Shown one piece after another: positions 48,240 to 59,800 of a stretch of DNA of 64,000 nt. The notes under the pieces were generated by a model. The model made no database searches. It worked only from the letters and a program-made list of their open reading frames with translations, and was not told the origin of the DNA. Numbering within the stretch: the stretch's first letter is position 1; every line of letters starts with the position of its first letter. The position numbers and the translations under genes are program-made. This DNA comes from Fasciola hepatica (lineage: Eukaryota > Platyhelminthes > Trematoda > Plagiorchiida > Fasciolidae), in assembly GCA_948099385.1 (NCBI GenBank), contig CANUEZ040000193.1, positions 4,166,501-4,230,500 on the forward strand, read 5' to 3'.

Positions 48240-49175
48240 TCATGAATTAAAACGAACTCCGTGACTGTGGTTTGAAAGCATCGGAGTGATCGTTACGGCA
48301 TAAATAGATCATATCTAACAGAAAATGGTGGTATCTTCTAACATCTGTTACTAATGAGGGTGGTTACAATTATTGGTTTGTAAACGGGTGCAAATCGTGG
48401 TCAATGCAACGTAATCCAGTCGTTCTATCATTTGTTTTGACAGCGATGGAATCAGGATAGGCATGAAAACGTCAAGAAACAGGTTTATGTTTCTCTGGGA
48501 GAAAAAGGGAGCCATACACAGACTGCTGATCACAGTGCTCCAAAATGCCAGCATGTCAAAACCGTCTGGCAAGAAATCGAGAACAACTTCAGATCTACCG
48601 GATCAGTCGGATTTGATGTGCGTTACAACATCATAGGCTGTCCTCACCTTGTATTGTGTTCTGTATTGTAGGAAGCACTCAAAGTTCCCAGGGAGATAAG
48701 GCCTGTATCCAAACTATTGTTTTACCGAAAATCTTGGATACGGGTCACAAGGCTGTCCACGCTAAATTCAAGTCAAGCAAAGTGAACACTCCATGCACCT
48801 GGAGAATTTAAAACACTGGTTATAAATACCAGTTTACCAAATAATGACAGGACATTAGCATTGCATAGCACGGGAACTGTCATCTCCCTTGGGGGTTTAA
48901 CAACTGGAGGTAGTCCTCCAGCTAGTGTGCATGCCTCTCTTAATCCAGTCGCGTATACTTGTTTGCCCCTTGCCTGCCTGCTTGTGCTCGTTACCCTATT
49001 TCTCGGGATATTTGATCTTCCTTGAATAATTTGTACACTATGGTCAGAATATAGGAAATGCACATTTATATATACTACTGAATTTCTTAGCTCCTGCGAG
49101 CAGGAGAAATTTGGGTACTGGCAGACAATGTCAGTTACCGTATGATATTCTCATTTGAGTAGGATGGAAGAAAAC
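48240..49175. other. No recognisable gene
   Basis: Minus frames 48351-48572 and 48773-49063 are open but carry no motif. The stretch has no counterpart in unit 1, which here holds the hammerhead region and candidate exons. Confidence 0.4.

Positions 49176-49227
<52 letters not shown>
49176..49227. repeat. Perfect (TA)n microsatellite
   Basis: An uninterrupted TA run of about 52 bases. It ends about 20 bp left of the point where near-identity between D1 and D2 begins. Confidence 0.97.
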
Positions 49228-49230
<3 letters not shown>

Positions 49231-49247
49231 TTCTACCAATGGAACGG

Positions 49248-52200
49248 AGGGATTGATGATCAAACACCGATTATGTCAGTTTAACATATACCCCAACGGT
49301 CGTGTTTCTGAACTATAAAAACGAACGAAATTACCTGTGACTGTGCATACTCGACCGTTGATGAACTTAAGGATATCATGCCAGCATCACCGATGAGGGA
49401 GGTTTTTAAAGACCAGTGGCACCTTCTGCATGCGAGACGACACCTGATCCGTTGTCTGTTCACCTCATGGGATGGAAATGCCTCACTCGCAAAACGTTTC
49501 TACTCCAGCTAGGCCTTGCTTCACTAATAAAATATTACGATCGTGGCCAACCCAGGACAGCGGACGCAAACAAAAAATCGTTTGTAATTCCTACGCAGCA
49601 CATTTTATCCATTTGCGGAATGATTCATAACCTGTACTGACCGCCACTTGACGAACGTCTCCATCGGCACCTGGAATCAGTTCGCGATAACTCCTTTTGG
49701 CTGGATCCCCCATGACTGTTTCCACCTGGGAGCAAAACGTATTCATCGATGCGTAAATCCCGTGTAAAGCAATAACCACTTGTGGCACAATTGCAACGTT
49801 GGTGAGTACCCTTGTCCTCATTCTTTCCAGCTGGCACAGACCAAATATTGCACCTGAAATCGACACTTCGTATACCTTTTACTATGGGTGGTTTCTCCAG
49901 GAATATCCGCTGGATTCCCATCGATGGGAACATATCGCCACCTACGGTGTGATGTACAGTTCCCAATGAGAGAAATTTCGTTGGCCACAACGAATGGAAA
50001 CGAATGGCACTGGCATTATTTATTCGCTGCAAAACAATGGTGGGATTCGTCTATGGAACAAGAAAATCTATATGCTTTTGTATCTCGTGAGTATTGTCGT
50101 TCAAAACCGTGTTCCAGGAACAGCCGCAACTAATTCAGGTCGCGGCATGGTGAGAAATTTGCACTGTGCCACTTGGGGTTTTCCCACCATGAAAAGGTAA
50201 ACATTTCCACAGTCACATCGAATCCACAAATACCCAACTGGACCATAACCAGACACAAGGAAAATTCGAATATCTATTCGAACGACTAAAAATATTCAAA
50301 CCCACTTAAAAAGATGCGCAGACGTGGTTCCAAACGGAGCTGGTTGACTTCGAACCATAGTAACTGGTAACATCGTCCAGACATCAGTCACTAATTACAC
50401 CTGAGTGCATTTTAATTATCAAAAATCTACAGTTGCAATATTGCTTGATAATTGTACGCTCTAACAATGATTCCAGACCCGCGCTGACTCATTGGAGTGA
50501 ATATGAGAAAATGGAGACCGTTCTTGACTATACCAGCAAGTTTGTGCGCCAATATAACTGTGATGAACCGGATGAACTAGAACGAGAAGTATCGGCGGAA
50601 GCACACTTTCTACTAGAAGGACATTTTACCTGTGAGACCACAGCTCAACATCTGAGACCAAATGGAACACAAAATCCACAACTCTATGGTCCACCGAAAC
50701 TACAAAAACCAGACGTTTCACTTAGACAAATACAATCAATGATTAATTCATCACAGCACGAATTGGCGAAATGGGTTTTAAAATTGTTTGAGATAGTTGA
50801 TGATCCAATGGCCAGAGAAACTATCAAAGAAAGTTTAGAAATAGTAGAGATCTTTGGGCCAGATAATTGTGAAAGGGAAACACACGGCTTTATTTGATGT
50901 CCAATCACAGTTCACGAACTTTCCTTTACGGAGGCCATACATACCATCTGCTACCATGGAGAGCAAAACCAACTCAAAATCGGCATACTAGTCCCATTTC
51001 AGGAACGACAATTACTACCATGCTCAACAGTCGTATCGTAGTCTTCCATTGGCAATACGGAGCTCATTGGATTCATTTTATCAGGAAATGTTTTGGCTCA
51101 CTTTGAGAAAAATACGAGCTTGTTCATGAATGCAATGTAAGCAATATTAGGTCTTATGGCCAAAAAAGCCCACTGCACTATAAGAAATAACCGGAAACCA
51201 GACTGTTCGGCTTGAAGTAGGGGACCGCATAAGGCCCGATATGTCAGATTTGGTCACCAGTTGAGTCATAATGGATTTCCTCCTACCACGAAAAATATCG
51301 TCGTTCGACGATCGGAACCTTTGACCTCCGAAATGTCAAGTGAAAGCTCTGCGCCACCGATCGCAGTTTGGTGTATCTTGCCGATGGAAAAGGCTTTCTT
51401 GTCAGGAAACAGGAAGATAAGTGCCATCAGAAAAAAGCAAATTGGTATTGATTTTCAAGTACCGTTTATTCTAATAAATTAGTTTCTTGAAAAAAAGGAG
51501 TTCGAGAAAATCCTGCGATTATAGAGAAAATCTACCACAGTGTGTTCAGGTCCTCACTGTAGAGCTTGGATGATGAAGGGTAATATTTGGTGGGCTATGC
51601 GACAGCCAATTACCGGATCATACAAATGAATACCCCGAATCTCTTTATCAACACGGAAATTCCAAAAATATAGGATGTTGATGTTTCTGTACACCGGAGA
51701 TACCACCGCCGCATTACCTGTGAAAATGTACCCATTTATCTACTCAAGAAATTACGTTTCATTTGTCCGTTTTATTCAGACCGAAATGGTACTGATGCCG
51801 CTGACTTTTTAATTCCATGTGATCAGGCCGTCGGGGCGCAATCTGGAAAATTGGCACCATAAATGTTGCCAGAGTGCAGAATCTAAGGCCTAGACAACAG
51901 GCTAAATGCCCGATGCGCACATGAATGTATTGATGTTTTGCCCACTGATGAGTATTCCTGTGAGAAATGTCGTTGCAGATTGCGTGAACAATTCTGCGCA
52001 ATTTTGTTTACCACTTATAAAACAAAATGTCATTCAGATATAAATTTTATTTTCAGTAAATCCTCACCAGCTAGACATTCATTCACATTTAAAAATTTAA
52101 ACATTTATCGTATGGAGCAATTATATCACTTCATTTCCGGTTTTATTTCCCACGAGAAACCGACATTGATTGAAATCATTCTGGTCACATGCATATTTTG

Positions 52201-53325
52201 ATCTTTCCTCCATCTATTTTTTATCAAGGGCTCTGTTTCATGTGGGCTAGAACAGTCGCTTCATCGAAGCGGGCGTATTGGATCAGGAAGACAAACTCAC
52301 AAGAAAGGAAAATCACATTCATGGAAGCTATTTTTGATGTATTACCAAACATGTGTTGGAGTGATGGGTACAAGTGACACAAACTACATGAATAAGAAGA
52401 ACATGACTGCGGATTAGGCGCAAGACATCCGACGCACACGTGAATCGACAAAACAGATAAGTGATAATAGTTAGAAAGTAAATAATAATTCAGACTGAAT
52501 TCTAACTATAAATAAACGAGCAAGCCGTTACCAATACAGAAACGTGTATGATCGAGACCTTTGTTCGTTGTCACAGTTCAGAAAGCAGGAGGCAAATACA
52601 ACACGGCTAAACACTGAATAATGGAATTGTAATTCATCTCTGTTGTAAATCGGTAGTCAGTTTACTGTGTCGTGTGCAATCGGATGTCCCAATTGTCCCA
52701 GTCATCGATACACGGAAATACGAAAATAATCTGAGTAGGAAAGTTGCTTGAATTTTACATATACTTCATTTAAACTGTGGTTGAATAAATTGAGACGTTT
52801 TTTGGACTAGCTCAAATGTGAATCGACTACTGCAACACATTAATGAGGAAAAAGGGAAATAGTGTTCCTGAGTAGTAATAGGAAACGATGACGTGCCGAA
52901 TGAAGTGTAAATCTATTGTCCATGACAAACGAGTGGTTTTCGAACCGTTTATCTTCCCGGTTTGAGTAAGCTGCTCTGGGTCTTCCATATCGCACGTAGG
53001 TTCTTCTTTTGATGACAAAATGTGTCAAATTATGCAAATGAGTCCACCGGGTATCTGGCCTGATTACTGTATAATATAGTGATGATGCTGAATGAAAAAT
53101 GAACTGTGTATTCTATAGATCACAGTTAGACATGTTTTCTTGGAAGATGCTTTTTGTTACGAACGCACAAGTGATCCTCAACGAAGGCTACGAAAAGATT
53201 GATTCTACTGTGGTCACAGCAAAACCAGTCCGAATAACAACGAGCGTTAACTGGAACGTCATCTATGTTCAGATGAATGTGCTCTTCAATGCGCGGTACA
53301 CTTTTCAACTGATGAGCTTAAAAGT
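49248..53325 (+). repeat. D-family repeat, copy D2
   Basis: Near-identical partner of 25872-29980. It lacks 29 bp present at about 27682-27710 and differs otherwise by scattered substitutions. The right boundary is abrupt: after 'gagcttaaaagtcc' the sequence switches to another D-family segment. Confidence 0.9.
50433..51120 (+). pseudogene. Penelope-like reverse transcriptase, N-terminal half (D2)
   Basis: Frame 50433-50897 is identical to the D1 frame apart from very few residues (R for P at residue 9, for example). The 29-bp deletion removes the start of motif B (the R-A-Y-R-Q-I-G-A-V region), so D2 is further degraded than D1. No motif C follows. Confidence 0.8.
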
Positions 53326-53794
53326 CCTTGTGATCAAGCCGTCGGGAGGCAATCTGGACAATTGGAAACATACATGTTGAACAAGACTTAGTTATTTTGT
53401 ACCTTCGAGTAATGGACTATGTGCTAATATCACCCCTCAGTGACCTTGTTAATACGGTGCATTCACATGCGAGAATTTTTCCAGAGTGCAGATTCTAAGG
53501 CCTAGTAAAGGCCAATTGCTCGATGCCGACATAAATGTATTGATATTTTGCCTACTGACAAGTATTCCTGTGAGGAATGTCGTTGTAGATAGCATTAACA
53601 ATTCTGCGTTATCTGTTCACCTCATGAGATGGAAATGCCTCACTCGCAAAACGTATCTACTCCAGCTAGCGCTTGGCTCACTAATAAAATATTTTATTCA
53701 GGGACAAACCAGTACAGCAGCATCAAACAAGAAATTCTTTGTAGTTCCCACGTAGCACATATGATCCATTTGCGGAATGATTTTTAACCTGTAT
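53325..53794. repeat. Chimeric D-family fragments
   Basis: 53325-53590 matches the old D copy at 5795-6070. At about 53600 the sequence jumps to a segment matching 26070-26270, the left part of D. So two non-adjacent D pieces are joined directly, and the second ends where the candidate host gene's stop codon lies (53795-53797). Confidence 0.65.
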
Positions 53795-55501
53795 TCATTC
53801 CGAACAATAAACATGGTGACAGTTTTGTTCTTCTTCATTTAACGTGCAGAGTGGTACTAACTGTCTTATCTCAGATTCAGGCAACGCGGTCAGTAAATCA
53901 AGACAATGCTCGTCCTAATACAACCCAAGTAGGGTGCATTTTCAATACATGTGCGACTTACGTAGTAATCTGGAAGAAACGAATGTAAGCTTTTATTGAA
54001 AGGTCCAAGAGGGATTCGTGGAGGAAGAATCAAGCAGTTAGTACACTTAGAATAATGTCGAGGCCGAATTACAAGATCGTTCAATATTGCGTCGTGGTCT
54101 ACGAGAAAGTGGACATGGTGAAGGCAGAGGATATTTCCACATGTAAACGTGTGTGAATGAAGGATTTTAGATTTCGAGCAAATGAAAGTGAAAGATGCGG
54201 CTCTATAGAGTGTGGAGGGAAGACAATGATTTGTATTCGATGGTGACCTGTAAATTCGTCACACGAATCAAAATGCATGCTAATGATGTATTCAGTGAGA
54301 ACATATCTATTGTTGACACAACAGAGGGTAGCAATTTTTGAGATTTGGTGGTAAGATGGAAATTAGACGGTAGAAGCGTTAGGTATATTTTGGTTATCAG
54401 AGAAAAGGTATGGAATGTTATTGAGAACAGAATGGGAGGGAGATCCAAATTGAAGTTTGAACGTCAAATCAACGCACCTAAGGATGTTAAGGAAAAGAGA
54501 ACGGGGAGAAGACAAGCGGACAAGCTCACTCAGACTGTTTTGAGGAAAATTCAATCTTTCGTTCCAATTACAGTGACAATACAAATAAGGGATAAACTGT
54601 ATGCTATTGGAAAAATAATCACAAAGGTCTTTTCAATTAACGTCGTCAACCGCATTAACACGTAGAACATACAGCAGATTACCGCGACTGGGAGAACCAA
54701 ATGCACGTCCGTAGTTAAGAAAACGTAGCCTCACAGTACAGCCATCGTGATCACGCGTAAAAGCTGATGAATTAGCAATGGATGCATTTGCATCACGTGT
54801 TGACAGACAGGGTATATAGGGAAATTGTGTCATGTCACGAGGGTGAACTTGGAGAATTATGCAATCGATGAGTGCATTCTTACTTACTTTCAGCAATGCA
54901 AATGTCCAATCTATCTGACGGTATTTCTCGGATGCTTTCTTTGATACAGGTTGAGTGCGTATAAATATCCGACGATTGGCAATCACCTAAGAATCAATAA
55001 GACGAGATGGGATATGATTTCGAAAGAGCAAGCCATTAGCAACATTGGTGTTATTTAGTCGAGGCTATCAGATTCACGGCACTAGGCTTGTAATTGAACA
55101 GTGGGATCAGAGGCAAGGTTGACAGTGTTTAGTTCATGGGATTCCAGATATATTTGAAGAAGTGAGGATGTGTCGGATTTAAAAGTGAACAGGTGATTAG
55201 AATCTACGACGCATAGCCGCACATTGAGCCTGGCAAAGCACAACAGATAAATGGCGTTTCACATCTCAAGGCATATCACGTGACCCAACACTGTGTATGC
55301 TTACAGGTTATTCAGATGTCTTATTTCAGTCTTGATGAGTGTGAATAGCCTTTTACGGCTTGATGCCAGTCAGATGTTTGTGCCTTGCCCCGAAACCCAC
55401 GGGAGAGGGAAACCTATTGTGTTGAACATAAAAGATGTCCATGGGGCAACACAAATCATGAAGGTTTGGGTATCGGTTAGTTGCTCACAGAACGAGAAAG
55501 T
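53795..55501 (-). CDS. Candidate multi-exon host gene, uncharacterised, one in-frame stop
   Basis: On the minus strand a chain of open segments has good splice signals and matching phases: 55501-55401, 55229-55100, 54986-54673 (acceptor ...TTGATTCTTAG, donor CT|GTATGT), 54477 onward (acceptor with a long CT tract ending CCTTAG) to 54149, 54098-53962 (acceptor ...TTTCTCGTAG, donor TAC|GTAAGT) and 53914-53795 (acceptor ...GGTTGTATTAG, stop TGA). The last two introns are 50 and 47 nt. The model gives roughly 370 codons. The only break is a TAA at 54365-54363. The sequence occurs once in the window and is not a recognised transposon domain. No family was recognised. It may be a decaying or misread gene. 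The first two exons are less certain than the last four. Confidence 0.45.
53915..53961 (-). other. Predicted 47-nt intron
   Basis: The minus strand reads GTAAGT at the 5' end and TTGTATTAG at the 3' end. Removal joins two open frames in phase 0 (...SFLPDYY to DEHCLDLL...). Confidence 0.5.
54099..54148 (-). other. Predicted 50-nt intron
   Basis: Donor GTTTAC (weak), acceptor in a CT-rich stretch ending CTCGTAG. Its removal keeps the frame between the neighbouring candidate exons. Confidence 0.4.
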
Positions 55502-55523
55502 CTCGTGTAAAAATTAAGAAAAA

Positions 55524-56036
55524 TCAGTAGGGGTGGCAAATGTCCCAAGCTTTTTGACATTTTGCAAGGTGCAAACGCGTTTGCAGACAGTGTGCGATGA
55601 CTGTAGAAAGCTGGTGAAGGCTTTCTCTTAGCAAACACACTTTTGTATCAATAAGTGTAATACAGTGATCAGAAACTCCAATAGAAGCACGTGGAAATAC
55701 TGCGAAAATACTTCCATAATTTACTAATACTGAATGCAAAAGGGCATCGAAGCAGTAAGAAAGTGTACAAGACTCAATGCAATGCAAGGCGATTAGAAAG
55801 GATAAGTCAAGTCTACTGAAATCAGCTGACATTCTGCACAAGGACTGATTAACACCTGTATTGAAATAGTTGGGAACGCTGTCAATCAGCTGATTGATAT
55901 CATCAGCGGGAGTATCTAGTAAAACATAAGAAATACCAGAGATATGAAGTTGAAATAATCTTAGAGTAAGTGGCTTTCTATGCACTCGATCTTCATCATG
56001 CTCAATTTGAGTGAGATGTGATAAGCGTTGCACCAC
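55524..56036 (-). pseudogene. Probable CR1/Jockey-like LINE endonuclease fragment
   Basis: A 170-codon uninterrupted minus frame; the annotated first codon is a GTG, and the frame is open back to about 56045. A segment with D-T-P-A-D-D-I-N-Q-L-I-D-S-V is followed by S-A-D-F-S-R-L-D-L-S (consensus GDFNRL), then the F-D-A-L-L-H-S-V-L-V-N-Y block (consensus LDLVLTN) and G-V-S-D-H-C-I-T-L-I (consensus SDH). These are the C-terminal motifs of LINE AP-endonucleases, with Asn of GDFN replaced by Ser. It ends 22 bp before the candidate host exon at 55501. An alternative is that it is a further exon of that gene. No RT follows. Confidence 0.5.
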
Positions 56037-56049
56037 ATTCGATAGTTAA

Positions 56050-57140
56050 GTGTGATTTAAACCATGATTTCTGGATAGTGTGTGGACATATGATGTGCTA
56101 ATATTCTACTTATTTCAAGAGATATATTGAAGACAGCTGTTGTAACTAGTCACAGACAGTTACTTGGTTATATATAATTGTATCACAACCAGTAGGCAGT
56201 AACTAAATCATGCAGATCCATTTACAAATGAGTCATGTGGTAAATAGTTTAGGCAGTGCGATCATTTGTAACAATCCTAAGCTTCACGTTGTGCGAATCA
56301 ATGACTCTAAGATCCCCGTTTTGCTCCCAGAGATTGGATTCTCAGCGAGGTGTAGTAAACAATAGCAAGAAAATATGATTTCTTGTGCTGTGTGCGGCGA
56401 AAACAATAGCATCAACCAAAGAAGATCGGATTCTCAAACTGACTGCTGTGATGCCATCTGGTAGGCGAACTGGTAGTGAAGAACTGAAATTTTGTTTATG
56501 GCTGAGTGAGAGTTGTTTTGTGTCTATGCTGGCTTTTTGTCCAGACCACGGTTAACCAGTTGTGGGATGTTTTTATGACTAGTATGGTGGTCGGCCGTGA
56601 GGGAGTGTCAACTGAAGGTAACTATTCAGTTGGACATAAAAGCTACACAAAAACAGAGATATGCAGAATTACACTCGTTAAATACAGCTCATGGAGGGGA
56701 AGTAGAAATCCCGTATATGTGAACGGCTGAACGTGAAATCAGACTTTTCTATACCATCGGCTTGTTTCAACAAACATATGCATAAAGAACATCATTTTGG
56801 GAGTTCTCTGAACTAATATTACCATTATTTTCTAACTAATGAAAGTCATGATAAGATAGCCGGTAGCATAAACCTCTGCTTATTTTCATGATAGTTCCCG
56901 ATTTGGATTTAGCCGTCAACACTACCTTATTGTTACAACATAAGGGTTAGATGATTTTAAATACTCGGTATTTTAGTGCTTTAAGGGGAATGAAAATGCA
57001 CGCGATCTACGGGCACGTTTTACAAAATGGATCAATAAAATAATGTGCATTTGTTTGGCGAATAATCAGTGAGTACATACACCGTTTATTATGTGCGTTC
57101 ACGGGCATGTATCTGCGTATGCACATGGTGTTCATTTTTA
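56050..57140. other. No recognisable gene
   Basis: Frame 56506-56730 (plus) is short and has no motif. No N-terminal endonuclease or other LINE part could be followed upstream of 56036 on the minus strand. Confidence 0.4.
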
Positions 57141-57142
57141 TA

Positions 57143-58330
57143 GCGATCGTTTGCATTTCGTGTATTTCTCGTATCGATACTGTTTTCGTACCACGTTATA
57201 TAGAATATTTAGTCGCATCGGTCCATCGGCTAGGATCTTCTCTATTTGTTTGATTGAGATGATTTCTATGGGCAGGAATAATGAAACGTTCACAAGCCTT
57301 GCTCAAACGTCTCCCAAAGTTTGTTTAACATTTGAGGTCATCCAGTGGTATATTATGGTGCTTAGTCAGTGATTATGCTTCCATATTGCATCTGCCGCAC
57401 AATCTGCTAATCCTAATACAAATACGAAACAATAAGTTGGAAGTTATACTCGACAGACGGAAAATTACCGCAAACCACGGTACCAGGTTTGTGGCTGGTG
57501 AACGAGATGAACATCCAAGTGATCGATCATGATCGGCAAAGTGTGGGCACGGAAAAGCGCTGTTCATTACAATGCAAATCATTGGAGCAGCGGATATCAT
57601 TTCGTGGTTATTTTGCGCGAGAAATCGTCAGATCGATTCCTACGGAATTCATGCAAATGAAATGAAGTGAATAGATTTTATTGGAGTGTTGATACGCCAG
57701 TATCTACCTGGTCAAGGGAAACCAGACGATGTGAATTCACATTCGACCTATGGGTTTGTACGAAAATCAGTTCCACAAGGAATCACTGTCGGAACACGGG
57801 ACCACTCGTTTGGCAAGATCACATGAAACCAACACATTTGTACAGCCGTCTACCAAGTTTCTTTTCACACCGTAATACAGCTTGAAATAGAACAGATTGG
57901 AACAGACGCTTCACATTAAAATAAGAACAAATATGTTTCTGCTGGTTATTCGATTTATTATGGCACGGAGAAGAGAAGCAAGGTGGGCGAAGCTATCGGT
58001 AGACTATATTCCAATTTGCATTCAAATAAGGTGAAACCATTTCACTTTCGACTTGTTTTATATTTTCTATCCATTCACTTGAAATTACCCCACCAAAGAT
58101 TGGTAATGTTATCAACAATTCTCATGCGTAAAACGGTGATACAGTTTCATGATCACTATCCGACAAACCGTTTCCCAAATTTATAACAAGGTAAGAATTC
58201 GGAATTCAGGAACTTCCCAAGCGGCAAGCTTATCAAGCCTCTTTGGTTCACCAAGTTCACCAAAACGTCTCGTTCGGACGGTTTTACTTGTACAGTACTC
58301 AAGCATGGGGCTAGACCTGGGTCGGAGGTG
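57143..58330. repeat. E-family repeat, copy E2
   Basis: Matches 31510-32560. The stretch 57880-58165 is almost identical to 32165-32450, while neighbouring DNA is clearly diverged. The recurrent motif RFVAGERDEHPSDRS lies near 57490-57530. The second E-like segment present in unit 1 (E1b) is not found here. Confidence 0.65.
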
Positions 58331-59800
58331 TTGATTAATGAGGTCAGTCACATTATCATACCATTTCATTGCAGATTCCATCAATGATTCGCGAAAATCT
58401 ATCACGCCTGCCGTAGTCGATCACACACCAACATTTTATGGTTCACAGCAAAAGTCGCTTCTCAAGACATCAAAATCCAATATCTGCCCATGTACTCAAT
58501 TAACTAATTGGCAGATTTCTCAGGAATAACATAATTTATCTCTCTTCGTAGATGTCTGTACATAATCGGTCTTTTTTCTGGGCTTATACGGTGAGCATAA
58601 ACCATTATCCATTTAATTTGCCGAAAACATCGTTGCGGACTGTTTCATCCAGTGTGATAATAAATTCAGAGAACTAAATTCGAAGAGTCGATTGGTAATT
58701 CGGGCACTGGTCTAGAATGCGGCGTGAATATTGTTTTATATCACTGAGGATTGGTGCAGTGTATTGGGTGCACAGAATTGTTCGTAGTTATCTCATTATA
58801 TTTTTTGTACCAGTGATTGTTTGAGCTCTAGTTGAGATTCCAAATGTGAGATAGAAACGAGAACTACCATAACCACTTCGTGAATAATATGTGTTTGAAA
58901 CTAACTGATCTAAACTAAACCAAGCTGAGGAGAGCTGAACTGAGCTTTACTGAGAATCGCTTCATGTTTGCATGAGGAATAATTGCATCAACACAAAATG
59001 CAATCTGTATTTAGAATACATAGCTTTTTGAGTACATACTAGCCCTCATCGGTCAATTACTCACAATCATGTACGAACACGTGACTATAGTCTACTAATA
59101 CGTTCGAATAGGCAAGAGCCTTGTAGAACCAAACGTGTGGCATATCCCACACACGTATCATTTGGGAACAGTCCTGTACCAAGTAGAACCAAACCACATC
59201 TATCCCAATGTCAAATAAATTCTGAGTAATCTGATGTGAAGCACGTTATTGCACTGGGTAGATCGGCATTTCGTAACTGCCACTTTGATATCGTCATAAT
59301 GATGGTTTTCAAGAGCAACCAGAAAATGGTTTTAATGTCGGAAAACATGGAGACGAAAAACGGAATGAATGCACGAATATGATGAGGGTTTTTTTCGAAT
59401 AACACCGAATCCCCAATAAATGAAAGTCCAATTTGCCCACCAGACAGCACATATACATTTTCAGAAATGGGATTTCCTAAAGCTGTGTGCTTTAGGCCAT
59501 CATAAACTACTTTTCATTCCTTCCAAACATCGATTCCCATCAGCCTAATCTATCTTGGTTCCTTCGGGCGTTTTTATTCACCCAAAAGCCCATTTTGTTA
59601 TCGTGACAGAATCCAGACATCGAGTAGCGAAAATGACGGAAGTGAATCGAGTAGACGACGTAGACCAGTATTTACCCCAAACAGGTTTATTCCTTACTTA
59701 ATATTTTATTCACTCACGAAGCTTTATTGACACAATATGACCAAATATTTCTCATTTTCTCTGATGGAAACTCTCAACGGCAGTGACGATAACTTCAGTC
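58330..59800. other. No recognisable gene
   Basis: Absent from unit 1 between E and F. A minus frame at 59211-59450 has a hydrophobic middle but no motif. I see nothing assignable. Confidence 0.4.

Noticed and set aside
54203..54448. 82-codon minus frame as the correct exon of the candidate host gene
   Set aside because: Its frame is open only by overlap with the better supported frame (54477-54149), and it does not connect in phase to the downstream exon at 54098.
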